Positions 1-45,097 of a stretch of DNA of 64,000 nucleotides are shown one piece after another (position 1 is the first letter of the stretch; each line of letters begins with the position of its first letter). Under the pieces are notes generated by a model. That model worked only from the letters and a program-made list of their open reading frames with translations, did no database searches and had not been told where the DNA came from. This DNA comes from Prinia subflava (Eukaryota; Chordata; Aves; Passeriformes; Cisticolidae), in assembly GCF_021018805.1 (NCBI RefSeq), contig NW_026961079.1, forward strand, positions 62,001-126,000, written 5' to 3'. Both the position numbers and the translations under genes were made by a program.

Positions 1-34077
<34,077 letters not shown>

Positions 34078-35290
34078 CCCGCCGGGGGGGGGTCACGCTG
34101 CTGAGGCCGGCACCGTCGAGGAGCTCATCACATCCCATGGGCCCCCCCAAAGGCTCGGGGGGGGGGTCGGGGTCCGTCCCGACCGGGCGCGGGGCGCTCA
34201 GGCGGCGGGCGACAGCGGCGCGGGCATCCCGAGCATCCTCCAGTGCGGCGCGCCCCCCCCGCGAGCCGGTGCGGCGGGGGGAGGACCCCCGGCAGAGGGG
34301 GGGTCCGCGGGGTGCGGGGGTCCCTCGGCTGCGGCTCGCGGTGTCCCGGAGGGTGGGGGGGGCTCTTCTCTTGCTGTGCCCCCCCCGCTCAATCCGGTGC
34401 GGAGGGGGTGGGGGTCTCCCCCCCGGTGCGAAGGGGGTCTCCGACGCTGCGGCTCCCGGCGCGGGGGGGTCCCGGTGCCCCGGAGGGGGTTGCGGGGGTC
34501 CTGGCGCTGCAGCTCGCGGTGCCCCTGTTTCGGGGGGGGTGGTCCCGGTGGCTCGGTATCGGGAGGGCCGAGCCCCCCGCTGCGGCTCCCGGTGCCTCGG
34601 AGCGGGGTGCGGGGGTCCCGGCGCTGCGGCTCCCGTTGCCCCCCCCCCGGAGGGGGTTGCGGTAATTTGGGGCGGGGGGGGAGGAGGGAGAGAGGCGCGG
34701 AAAAAGCCGGGGCTCGCTCAGCGCATCCCGGCGCCCCCGGCCCGGAGCATCCGTGAGAGGGGGGCAAAGGTAAAAAAAATCTCCCCCGAAATCCCCAAAC
34801 GGCCACAAAATCCAAAGGATAGAAAAGAAAAAAAAAAAAAAAAAAGGCGAAGGCGGCGGCGCCGGGGGCCGGTGGCCCCCCCTCGGGGCGGCGGGGCCGG
34901 GCGGGGGTCGCCGTCAGCCCCCCGGCAGCAGCGGGGTGGCGGGGCCCATCGGGCCGGGCTGCGGCAGAGCTCGCGCTGCTGCTGCTGCTGCTCCTCCTCC
35001 TCCTCCTCCCCCTCTCCTTCCCCCCCCCAATACCCGGGACCTTCCTCCTCCTCCTCCTTCTCCTCCTCCTCTGTTTTCTCCTCCTCCTCCTGCCCCTCAA
35101 TTCCAGAGACTTTCGCCCTCCTCCTCCTCCTGCCCCCCGAGTGCCCGGGACCTTCCTCTTCTCCCTCCTCTTCCTCCTCCTGCCCCCCCTCCCCAACGCC
35201 TGGGACTTCCCCCTCCTCCCCCTCCTCCTCCTTTAACTACCCCTTAATTATCATTAGTTAACGAGGTTTAATTACCCCGCCGCTGCCTCA
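34078..35290 (-). promoter_or_regulatory. CACNA1A: CACNA1A 5' UTR and promoter region (CpG-rich)
   Basis: The GC-rich block upstream of the ATG carries no TATA box I could assign. It contains a long CTC/CCTCCT tract (about 34975-35235), a run of A at 34830, and a TTAATTATCATTAGTTAACG cluster of homeodomain-type sites at about 35240-35265. The transcription start cannot be fixed by eye. Confidence 0.6.
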
Positions 35291-35647
35291 GTTTCCCCGC
35301 GCGGTGACCCCGGTGTCATTCCCGCGGGGCTGCCGTGGCTCGGTCCCCCCGCGGCCCCGCGGGGTCCCCCCGGCTCCGTGACCCCCCAAAAGCGGCCGAA
35401 CTGGGTCAGCGGGTGCCCCCCAGCCCCCGCTGACGTCACGGCCCTTTGTCCCCAGCGCCGCTTTTGTCCCGGCGCCGCAGCCGCCGCACGTGGCCCTGCC
35501 GGTGCCACCCCCGGGCCACCGGGACCCCGCGACACCCGGCCGGGAGGGGCGGCGGGGGGCGGGCACCGGGGACAGGACCCCAAACCGGGGCTGTGCCCCA
35601 GGGGGACCCCGAGTGTCACCTGGGAGTGATGGGGACCCCGAAACACT

Positions 35648-36335
35648 GAACGGCCCCACACCTGTGCATGGCCCCACACCTGTGCATGGCCCCCCTCACC
35701 TGTGCATGGCCCACACCTGTGCATGGCCCCCCTCACCTGTGCAATGCCCACACCTGTGCATGGCCCCCCTCACCTGTGCAATGCCCACACCTGTGCATGG
35801 CCCTCACCTGTGCATGGCCCCACACCTGTGCATGGCCCTCACCTGTGCATGGCCCTCACCTGTGCATGGCCCCCCTCACCTGTGCATGGCCCCTCACCTG
35901 TGCATGGCCCCCCACACCTGTGCATGGCCCCCCTCACCTGTGCATGGCCCCCCTCACCTGTGCATGGCCCCCCTCACCTGTGCATGGCCCTGCACCTGTG
36001 CATGGCCCCCCTCACCTGTGCATGGCCCTCACCTGTGCATGGCCCCCCTCACCTGTGCATGGCCCCCCTCACCTGTGCATGGCCCTGCACCTGTGCATGG
36101 CCCTGCACCTGTGTATGGCCCTCACCTGTGCATGGCCCTGCACCTGTGCATGGACCCCCACACCTGTGCATGGCCCTCACCTGTGCATGGACCCCCACAC
36201 CTGTGCATGGCCCCCCTCACCTGTGCATGGCCCTCACCTGTGCATGGCCCCCCTCACCTGTGCATGGCCCTGCACCTGTGCATGGCCCCGCACCTGTGCA
36301 TGGCCCCCCTCACCTGTGCATCGCTCTCACCTGTG
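35648..36335. repeat. CCCCTCACCTGTGCATGG minisatellite between CACNA1A and YJU2B
   Basis: About 33 copies of an 18-22 bp unit containing CACCTGTGCATGGCCC. The E-box CACCTG is repeated in every unit. Confidence 0.94.
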
Positions 36336-36479
36336 CCAGCCCAGCTGTCACCAGTGTCCCCACACGCTGCCAGCTCCGGCCATGTCCCCGCATTCCGGGC
36401 TCAGCCTTTTCTCCTGTTCGGAGCCCCCGGGGTCGGCGCCAGCCTCTCACGGGGGTCCCGCCATGGGGACACCCTCCCT

Positions 36480-37312
36480 GCCCTGGTGTCCCCAGAGGCT
36501 GCCAGGTCCCCGTGTCCCCCGTGTCCCCTGTGTCCCCTGTGTCCCCCATGTCCCCTGTGTCCCCTGTGTCCCCTGTGTCCCCCGTGTCCCCCGTGTCCAG
36601 GCCAGGCCGTGCCCGCGTGCCTGGCACTGCCACATGTCCTGCAGGGCGGCAGCCGGACATGGCCGGTGGCAGACGGGGCCGTGGGGACACGGCCGGTGGC
36701 AGACGGGGCCGTGGGGACACGGCCGGTGGCAGACGGGGCCGTGGGGACACGGCCAGTGGCAGACGCGGCCGTGGGGACACGGCCGGTGGCAGACGGGGCC
36801 GTGGGGACACGGCGATGGCGCTGGGGACGCGGTGGCACCGCGGTGGCTCATTAGTGTGTCCCTGTGATGAGGCGGTGGCCGCCTGCAGGGGCGGATCAGA
36901 GGCCACCGTGGTGGCACCTGCTGGGACCGCGGGGATGGCAGCAGGTGTGTGGCAGGGACGGGGCTGGGGACAGTGGCAGCCTGCGGGGGGGACACGGGGA
37001 GGGGCAGGGACACTGCCACCGCCATGGGGACAAGGGGCGATGGGGACACTGCCACCCCCTGGGGACATGGGGACAGTGATAGGGGTACTGCCACCCCCCT
37101 GGGGACATGGGGACAGTGATGGGGGTACTGCCACGGCCATGGGGACATGGGGTGATGGGGACAGTGCCACCCCCCTGGGGACAGTGCCACCCCCCTAGGG
37201 ACATGGGGACAGTGATGGGGGTACTGCCACTGCCATGGGGACAGTGATGGGGACAGTGCCACCGCCATGGGGACAGTGATGGGGACATTGCCAGCCCCCT
37301 GGGGACATGGGG
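36480..37312. repeat. Series of short minisatellites upstream of YJU2B
   Basis: GTGTCCCC units at 36505-36598. Five copies of a 30 bp unit (GGCCGGTGGCAGACGGGGCC) at 36660-36812. CATGGGGACAGTGATGGGG units at 37010-37312. No gene is seen. Confidence 0.85.
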
Positions 37313-37383
37313 GGTCAGCTCAGTGAGGACATAGGATGGCGGGGGCAGGGATGGGGGCACAGGGTGATGAGGGTAGGGGAGCA

Positions 37384-37630
37384 GCCGGTTGCTATGGAAT
37401 CCCGTTGCTATGAAGCCGGTTGCTATGGAGGCCGTTGCTATGGATCTACAGACCCCCGTTGCCGTGAGCCCCCCGTCGCCACGGACCCCATTGCTATGGA
37501 GACGGACGCTAAGAGCTGTTGCCATGGTGCCCATCGCCATGGGGGACCCCGATGCTGTGGACCCCCGTTGCTAGGGAAACGCGTTACTATGGACCCCCGT
37601 TGCTATGGAGCTCCCGTTGCTACGGGCCGC
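37384..37630. promoter_or_regulatory. Cluster of RFX X-box-like GTTGCTATGG motifs upstream of YJU2B
   Basis: About a dozen GTTGC(T/C)ATGG or closely related motifs occur in 250 bp. One, GTTGCTAGGGAAAC, is close to a full X-box. They lie 570-810 bp before the YJU2B start codon. Confidence 0.6.
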
Positions 37631-37679
37631 CGTAAGTCACCGCGCTGCGGAGCCGCCAGATGTCGCGAACGCCGCCGGA

Positions 37680-38197
37680 GGGGCGGGGCCGCCGGGAAGG
37701 TTCCCGCCCCCTCGCCGTGAGTGGACCAATCAGGTGGCGGTGACGAGAGGAAGGGGCGTGGCCCGAGGAGCGCAGCCGGAAGAGGTCGGCGGGGAGCGGG
37801 GGGAGCGAGCGGGGCCGGTCCCGGGACAGCGCCGGGAGCCCGGGGCAGACCGGGAGCTCTGCGGGGACAGGGACCCCGGACCGGGGCGGGAGCCGGTCCC
37901 GGTATAGCCCGGTGACCGCAGACTGGGGGCTGCCGGGCTATACTGGGGTATATACACTGGTAGCGACCGGTGACCCCAAACTGCGCGTGGGCCTCTCCCG
38001 GTAGCGCCCGGTGACCGCGGGCCGCGTTCCGGTGCCGTGCCCCGATCGCCGTCCCAGGACACACCAGCGACTGCTGTCCCCCGTACGGAGCGGGGACCAC
38101 CAGCACCTCCCGGTCCGGGCCGGGGGCTCCCCGGTGACCCCCCCGCCGCTCCCGGGTCCTGCCTGTGCCGGTCCCGCGGCTCCGGAGACCCGCGGCC
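37680..38197 (+). promoter_or_regulatory. YJU2B: YJU2B promoter and 5' UTR
   Basis: CpG-rich, with GGGCGGGGCC (37680-37690), an inverted GC box and a CCAAT box at 37726-37730. No TATA box. The start ATG sits at the very end of exon 1, directly before GTGAGT. Confidence 0.7.
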
Positions 38198-40622
38198 ATG
38201 GTGAGTGGGACCGGGGCCACCTGGGCAGCGCTGGGACCACCGCGGAGCCACCAGGACCACCCCGGGCCGCCCCGGGGCTACACCGGGGCCACCCCGGGGC
38301 TACACCGGGACAGCCCGGGACAGCCCGGGACAGCCCGTGACACCCCGTGACTCCCCGGGACACCCCGTGACTCCCCGGGACACCCCGTGACTCCCCGATT
38401 TCCCCCCAGGGTGAGCGCAAGGGCACCAACAAGTACTACCCGCCCGACTTCGACCCAGCCAAGGTGGGCTTGGGGGGCTTAGGGGGGTTTTGGGGGTTCT
38501 CCAGGAGTCTCAGGGCGCTGAGCGGGGGTTTCGGGGGGCTTTGGGGGGGTTTAGGGGGATATTGGGGTGCTGGGGAAATGTGGGGAGGGTGGGGGGTTTG
38601 TGGGGCTGGGGGTGGCAGGAGGGGTCGGGCAGATGCGAGGGGAGTTTTGGGGGGCTGGGAGGGGCTGGGGGGGTTTTGGGGGGCTGGGAGGGGCTGGGGG
38701 GGTTTCGGGGGGGGCTGGGAGGGGCTGGGGGGGTTTCGGGGGTCCCACCCTGACTCCCCCTTTCCCCCCAGCATGGCTCCCTCAACAAGTACCACCACAG
38801 CCACCCCCTGCGGGAGCGCGCCCGGAAGCTCTCCCAGGGCATCCTCGTCATCAGGTGAGGGGGGGGACACCCCAAAATGTCCCTTGTCACAGCCGGGGGC
38901 AGCGCTGACCCCCCCAAACCCCCCCTGACCCCCCCCAGGTTCGAGATGCCCTTCAACATCTGGTGCGACGGGTGCCAGAACCACATCGGGATGGGTGAGT
39001 CACGCCCTGCCCTGGGGGCTGGGGGGCTTCGGGGGGGCCCAAAGGGGTCTGGGGGGGTCCCCAGATCTGCAGGGGGGGGCGGTTTCACCCCCCCCATCCC
39101 CCCACAGGTGTCAGGTACAACGCGGAGAAGAAGAAGGTGGGGAACTACTACACCACCCCCGTGTACAGGTGAGAGCCACAGCCCCTCCCTCACCCGGGGG
39201 GACACCTGGGGACCCCCGGGACCCTCCTGAGCGCCCCTTCCCCCGCCAGGTTCCGCATGAAGTGTCACCTGTGCGTCAACTACATCGAGCTGCAGACGGA
39301 CCCCGGGAACTGCGACTACGTCATCGTCAGCGGGGCCCGGCGCAAGGAGGAGCGCTGGGACCCCGGGGACAGCGCCCAGGTCCTGCCCACCGGTGAGTGC
39401 CCGGTGATCCCGGCCTGTCCTGGCATTCCTGGTGCCCTGGGAGCGGTGTCCCAGCGTGGGGACAATGCCCAGGGCAGACCCCGGCCTGTCCCGGCATTCC
39501 CGGTGCCCTGGGAGCGGTGTCCCGGCGTGGGGACAATGCCCAGGGCTGACCCCAGGCCTGTCCCGGCCCCGCGGGCGGCCCCGGTGACGCCGTCCCCGCA
39601 GCCCCGGAGCAGCGGGAGCGCCTGGCCCTGGACCCCATGTTCCGCCTGGAGTACGGCGTGACGGACAAGGAGGTCCTGGAGCGCGCCACCCCCACCCTGA
39701 CGCGGCTGCAGGAGGCTCAGGACGCCTGGAAGGACGACTTCGGCCTCAACAGCCGCCTGCGGAGGCGATTCCGGGTCAGTGCGGGGCTCCGGGACCCCCG
39801 GATTCTCATTGGGGGCTCCGGGACCCCCGGATTCTCATTGGGGGCTCCGGGACCCCCGGATTCTCACTGGGGGCTCCGGGACCCCTCCCCGATACCTGCT
39901 GGGGGCTCCGGGACACCCAAAGACCCCCTGGGAAGGTCCCTAAAGGCCAGCGAGGGGCTCCTGCCCGCCCAGGAGCCTCCAGGCCCCCCGGGGGTCTCTG
40001 TGCCGCGCCCCCAGCCCCGTTTCCCCGGCAGGAGGAGAAGAAGACGCTGCGGGAGGAGGAGGAGGAGGCGGCGGCGCTGCGGGCGCGGGCCGGGCTCAGC
40101 ATCCCGCTGCTGCGGGAGGAGGAGGAGGATCGGCGCCTCGCTGCCCTGCTCACCCTGCGCGCCCCGGACTGTGCGTGGGGGGCTCCGGGGGGGTTCCCGG
40201 GGGGGTTCGGGGCGGCCCCGCGCCCCCCTGACCCGCCCCGGCCCTGTCCCCCACAGCCTACGAGGAGAAGCAGCGGCTGAAGCGCTCCGAGATCTCCCAG
40301 CGCCCCTGGTTCTCCCCCGGCACGGCCCGAGCGGCCGGGGGGGCCCTCCAGAAATTGGGTCTGGGGGCGGCGAGAGCGCCGAGGACACCCCCGGGCCCCC
40401 CCCCGACCCCCGCCGGGCTCGGCATCGTGCGGCGCCGGGCGGGCGAGGAGGGCGGGGGGACCGAGGGGCCGCCCCCAGCACCCCGGGGGACCCCCGAGGC
40501 CGGGCCGGAGCCCCCCGGTGCCGCCCCCCAGGCCGGGGAGGCCCCCCCGGACCCCCCCGGTGCCGCCCCCCGCCCCGTCCCTCGTCGCCGACTACTCGGA
40601 CTCGGGCTCCGAGAGCTCCTGA
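38198..40622 (+). CDS. YJU2B: YJU2B (CCDC130), YJU2-family splicing factor
   Basis: Nuclear protein of the YJU2/CWC16 family, associated with the spliceosome. Nine coding exons: 38198-38200, 38410-38463, 38772-38854, 38939-38994, 39108-39168, 39250-39392, 39602-39774, 40032-40170, 40257-40622. The N-terminus MGERKGTNKYYPPDFDPAK and the CDGC and CHLC zinc-binding pairs match human CCDC130. Exon 8 is a Glu/Arg-rich coiled-coil segment. The C-terminus SLVADYSDSGSESS stop matches the human ending but is in a different frame from the upstream part of exon 9 (LGIVRRR). The exon set totals 1,078 nt, one base too many. Without a shift the frame stays open through the poly(A) signal. This is either an assembly error in a C run or a real frameshift. 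Confidence 0.95.
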
Positions 40623-40726
40623 GCGCGGTTTTGGGGGCCCGGACCCCCCCCAAACCCCGGGCTGAGGGGGGCGCCGAGCCCCCTGCCCACCCTCAGAGAG
40701 CCCCCCCTGTAATTTATGCCCCCCAA

Positions 40727-40732
40727 ATTAAA
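40727..40732 (+). terminator. YJU2B: YJU2B poly(A) signal ATTAAA
   Basis: ATTAAA lies 105 bp after the TGA at 40620-40622 and only 114 bp before the MRI1 start codon. Confidence 0.8.
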
Positions 40733-40845
40733 AGCCGTCGGTGGCGAACGCTGCGTGTCCCGTGTCCCCCGCGCCGCCCCGGGGCGGTCCCCGCCGGTGG
40801 GCGCTGCCCCCGGAAGGGGCGGGCGCTGTCGCGGGCGCTGTCGCG

Positions 40846-42878
40846 ATGGCGCTGGAGTCGCTGCGGTACCGGCGCGGCTCCCTGGAGGTGCTGAACCAGC
40901 GGCTGCTGCCGGGGCAGCTCCGCTACGAGCGGGTGGGGGGCGTGGAGCGCGCCTGGGGCGCCATCCGCGACATGGAGGTGAGGGGAGACCCAAAATCCCC
41001 CGCAAAATCCCCCGGAAAATCCCCCGGAAAATCCCAGCCCTTCCTTCCCCGAGCACCCCCTGGTGTGGGGGACCCCAAAGCCGCCCGGGGTGGGGGCTCA
41101 GGGGCTGCTCTGTGCCAGGTGCGGGGGGCTCCGGCCATCGCCCTGCTGGGCTGCCTCAGCCTGGCCGTGGAGCTGGCGGCGGGCGCGGGGCCCTCGGAGG
41201 ATTTGGGAGCCCTGGAGGAGTTCGTGGGGCAGAAATTGGGGTTCCTGCTCAGCGCCCGCCCCACGGCCGCCAACCTGGGCCGCGAGGCCGAGCGGCTCCG
41301 GGCGTTTGTCCGGCAGCGGGTGGAGACCCCCGGGGTCACCCCCGAGCAGCTGCGGGAGAGGTAACGGGGCGGAGGGGAATGCGGGGCCGGGGGTGTGTGA
41401 GGGGTGCTGAGCTCAGTGCTGGGGATCCCCGGGGGGGGGCTGGGACAGGTCTCAGGTGCTTCCTGGGCTGGATTTGGGGTGTTGAGGGGGGTCCGGGGAT
41501 CTTCCGGGTGGGGATTTGGGGTCCTGAGGTGCTCCTGGGATGGATTTGGGGTTCCAGGTGCCGCTGGGGGGGTGTTGGGTGTTGAGGGGGGGGTCTCGGA
41601 ATCCCCTGGGCTGTGTTTGGGGATAGGGTTGGGGGGTCACACCCCCTTTCTCGCCCCTCCCCAGCATCATTGAGTACATCGAGGGGCTCCTGGAGAAGGA
41701 CCGGAGGGACAACCGGAGCATTGGGGCGCACGGGGCGAGCCACATCCTGGGGAGGGTCCCGGGGGGCGGTCCCGTCACCCTCCTGACCCACTGCAACACC
41801 GGGACCCTGGCGACAGCGGGCTACGGCACCGCCCTGGGTACGGGGGCACCGGGGGGGCACCGGCGGGCTCCGCGCCCCCGTTTTCCCCCAGGGGCTTTGC
41901 GGGCGCCCCAGTTGCGGGGCTCTCCATCCCGAGGGGAGCCCCCCCATAGCGGGGGGGGCGTCTCTGTCTCGGGGTCCCTGAGGAGTCCCGCGTGTCCCCC
42001 CAGGCGTGGTGCGGGCGCTGCAGCAGCGCGGGTCCCTGGCGCGCGTGTTCTGCACCGAAACCCGCCCCTACAACCAGGGATCGCGACTGTCGGCGCTGGA
42101 GCTGCGCCACGACCGCGTCCCCGTCACGCTGATCGCCGACAGCGCGGCCGCCGCCGCCATGAGGCAGCGGGGAGTGCAGGGTGAGGGGCGCCGGGGGGGA
42201 CGCGGGGTGGGGACACGGGGCGGGGACGGGTGACACTGGACGGCTCCCTCTGACCCCCCTGTGTCTCCAGCCGTGGTGGTGGGCGCTGACCGCGTGGCTG
42301 CCAACGGGGACGTGGCCAACAAGATCGGGACGTTCCAGCTGGCAGTGGCCGCGCGGCACATGGGGATCCCCTTCTACGTGGCTGCCCCCAGCAGCACCTG
42401 TGACCCCACGCTGGCCTCGGGCCGCCTGATCCCCATCGAGGAGCGGCCGGGGACGGAGCTCACCCACCTCGGGGGCGTTCTCCTGGCTGACCCCGGTGGG
42501 TGCCGAGCGTGGGAGGGGGGTCCCGGGTACCCCTTTGGGCGGGTCAGAGTGTCCCAGACCCCAGGGCGGATCCCATAAAGGGTTGGTGTGCAGGGTTTGG
42601 GGTTCCCTGGTGGGTCGGGGGTGCCCTGTAGGTCAGGGGGTCCTGTGTGAGGTGGAGCGCTCCCATTTGGGTCAGGGGTCCCACCCCTGCCTGGGGTCGC
42701 TGCCAGAGCCCCTCTGACCCGATGTACCCCCCCTCCTCCTCCTGCAGAGGTCGACGTGTGGAACCCGGCCTTTGACGTCACGCCGCATGAGCTGATCACG
42801 GGGGGCATCATCACGGAGTGGGGGGTCTTCGCCCCCTCCGAGCTGTGCCGGGCGCTGGCGGAGCGGGGGGAGCATTGA
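40846..42878 (+). CDS. MRI1: MRI1, methylthioribose-1-phosphate isomerase
   Basis: Converts 5-methylthioribose-1-phosphate to 5-methylthioribulose-1-phosphate in the methionine salvage pathway (cytosol/nucleus). Six exons: 40846-40977, 41119-41360, 41665-41837, 42004-42180, 42271-42495, 42748-42878, encoding 359 residues against 369 in human. The [11 protein letters not shown] motif, the catalytic cysteine in [11 protein letters not shown] (about residue 199) and the catalytic aspartate in [13 protein letters not shown] (about residue 248) are all present. It ends [21 protein letters not shown], then a short tail. All introns are GT-AG and in frame. The start ATG is in a CGCGATGG context matching the human N-terminus. 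Confidence 0.97.
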
Positions 42879-42884
42879 TGGCGG

Positions 42885-43412
42885 CTGCCTCGGTGCATCC
42901 CAGCGTGCCTTGCGCCGCGGTTCGGTGTATCCCGGCAGCCTTTGCTAAAATAAAGCCCCGGTGTATCCCGGCACCCTTTGCGGCATAAATGCCCCGGTAC
43001 ATCCCAGGATCCTTTGCGAAAAAAGAAAAAAGAAAAGAAAAAAAAAAAAAACCACCGCCTCGATACATCCCGGCAGCCTTTTCGGACTAAATGCCTCGGT
43101 GTATCCCGGCAGCCTTTGCGGCATAAATACCTCGGAACATCCCGGCACCCTTTGCGGCATGAATGCCTCGGTGTATCCCAGCACGCTTTGCGGCAGGAAA
43201 TGCCTCGGTGTATCCCAGCAGACTTTGCAGCACGAATGCCTCGGTGTATCCAGGCACCCTTTGCGGTATAAATGCCTCGGTACATCCCGGAAGCCTTTTC
43301 GGCATCAATGCCTCGGTGTATCCCAGCATCCTTTGCGGCACGAGTGCCTCGGCGTGTCCCGGCAGCCTTTGCGGCATAAATGCCTCGGTGTATCCCGGCG
43401 TGCCCCGCGCGC
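42885..43412. repeat. Approx. 38 bp minisatellite from MRI1 3' UTR to C19orf53 promoter
   Basis: About fourteen units of GCCTCGGTGTATCCCGGCAG followed by CCTTTGCGGCATAAAT. The array is interrupted at 43018-43055 by an A-rich insertion. It fills the whole space between the two genes. Confidence 0.93.
42949..42954 (+). terminator. MRI1: MRI1 poly(A) signal AATAAA
   Basis: AATAAA, 71 bp after the stop codon. It lies inside a unit of the minisatellite that starts in the 3' UTR. Confidence 0.8.
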
Positions 43413-43454
43413 CGCTTCCCGGCCTGCTCCGGCTCGGGGGCGCGAGCGGCGGCG

Positions 43455-44104
43455 ATGGCGCAGGGCCGGCCCAAGGCCTCGGCCAAGCGTCCTAAGGCGG
43501 CGGCGGCGGCAGCGGCGGCGGCCCGGGGGACTCGGGGCCCGCGGAAGGGAGGTGAAGTGGGTCCAAGGGCCAGGGGTCCCGGGGAGCGGTGTAGGGGCAC
43601 AGGCGGACGCGGGGGTCCAGGGGTCGCTCAGGGCAGCCCCGAGGTGGGGGGCGAGAGGAGGCCTGAGGACTTTGGGGTGGAAGGGAGGCTCTGATTTGTC
43701 GGAGGAGTTCCGTAGAAGTCCGAGGGGTCTCCGGTGCCCTCCCTGGGGCCCACACGGCTTCGTGGAGCTCGGGATTGTCAGTGGGGGGGTCCCGGGGGTC
43801 TCTCGGGTCTGAGCCCCGCCACGCTCTCCTCAGGCCGCACCATCGCCCCGAAGAAGCTCCGCGTGATCCAACAGCAGAAGCTGAAGAAGGTGAGGGGGAG
43901 CGTGGCGGGGTTCGCGGGGGTCTGGGGGGACCTCGCCTGTGTCCCCCTGACCCCCCGTGCTCTCCCCAGCGCCTGGAGGTCGGGATCCGGATGCGGATCG
44001 AGCGGGAGACCGTGCAGCGCGCCCAGGGCGGGCTCCCCAAAAAGCTGGCCCTGGTCACGGCGCCGACCCCCGCCAAAGACAAAGCCAAGAAGGGCCGCGG
44101 CTGA
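43455..44104 (+). CDS. C19orf53: C19orf53 homologue (UPF0390 family, small basic nuclear protein)
   Basis: Small basic protein of unknown molecular function. Three exons: 43455-43551, 43834-43889, 43970-44104, encoding 95 residues (human 99). It begins MAQGRPKASAKRPK, has an Ala-rich stretch, then the conserved GPRKGGRTIAPKKLRVIQQQ across the exon 1-2 junction. It ends with LPKKLALVTAPTPAKDKAKK. The conserved APKK...QQQKLKK and PKKLAL blocks identify the family. Lysine content suggests nuclear or nucleolar location (inference). Confidence 0.93.
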
Positions 44105-44195
44105 GCCCCCCCGGGGACCGTCCCCTGAACCCCCCCAGTGACCTTCGCGAGGCTCTGGGGAAGTCTGGGCTGTTCTCAAGCCCCCACCGCTTTTT

Positions 44196-44201
44196 AATAA
44201 A
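44196..44201 (+). terminator. C19orf53: C19orf53 poly(A) signal AATAAA
   Basis: AATAAA in TTTTTAATAAAAGG, 92 bp after the stop codon. Confidence 0.85.
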
Positions 44202-44779
44202 AGGGATTTGCGGGCGGCGTCCCGCACACACCCACAAGGCTGGCATCTGATTTGCGGGGACCACGGATGTGGCCGCAGAGAGCCTGGGGAGCTCCTGGAG
44301 GAGACATCTGGGGAGGGGCCGTGGGCATCGGTGAAGCCCCGAGACCGGGGGGCCCCTGAGCGTGTCCCGGTACTCCCGAGACGGTTCTGGGGGGAGGGCG
44401 TCCGTGTCTCTGGGGGTGTCAGATGTTCCCGGGGAGTCCCAAGGAGGTCGTGCTGTCCCCCAGGGACGTCCTGACATCCACTGGGGGTCCCGACGTCTTC
44501 GGGGGGTGTATCTGGTCCCCGATGGGGGCGTTTCCTTGCCGGTCCCGGTGTCTCCCGCTATCTTCATGGGGTTCGGGGGTGTCTTGGGGATTCTGTGGGT
44601 CTCTGAGAGGTTCCTGGCAAGGGTCCCGAGGAGATCCCGGTATCCCTGAGGCGGAACTACGGGGAAGTCCCGGTGTTTCTGGGGGGTTCGGGTGTCTTTG
44701 GGGGTGCTCTCGGGTGTCTGAGTGGATTCCCGGGGCTGTGGGGGGACCCCGCCCCGTCCCCGTTTCCCGGCGCCGCCAG

Positions 44780-45072
44780 TTTATGAATGGATCGCGAGCC
44801 CCGCCTCTTTCCTGCGGTCCCGCCCCCACCCCACGCTGATTGGTGAACTGCGACCTGACTGGCAGCTCGCCCCGCCCCTCGCTGATTGACAGCGGAGCGA
44901 GCCTCGGCAGCCAATGGGAGCGCGGCGCGGGCGCGGCCAGCGCCTGGAGGAGCCACGCCCCTTTCCGGGCACGGCGGACACGCGGGTGCCTCCCCTCCCC
45001 CACCGCGGGTGTGGCCGGCGGGGGCGTGGCCGGCGCGCGAGCCACGCCCCCAATGACGTCAGGGAAATTCCC
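44780..45072. promoter_or_regulatory. Orphan CpG-rich promoter-like block with CCAAT boxes and a CRE/kappaB composite
   Basis: ATTGG at 44839-44843, CCAAT at 44911-44915, and several GC boxes. A perfect CRE, TGACGTCA (45054-45061), directly abuts a perfect kappaB site, GGGAAATTCCC (45062-45072). No coding exon follows on either strand. It lies downstream of the miRNA cluster and in the slot where ZSWIM4 sits in human. The remaining sequence from 44220 to 44780 shows no feature. Confidence 0.5.
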
Positions 45073-45091
45073 TGGAATCGGCGCCGCCGGG

Positions 45092-45097
45092 TTTATT
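45092..45097 (-). terminator. Candidate poly(A) signal of the miR-23a cluster transcript
   Basis: AATAAA on the minus strand (CAAAATAAACC), about 560 bp downstream of the miR-24 hairpin. It is the nearest such signal. Use is inferred. Confidence 0.4.

Noticed and set aside
35490..37198. Long open frames upstream of YJU2B
   Set aside because: Composed of the CACCTGTGCATGG and CGGTGGCAGACGG minisatellites; open in several frames at once.
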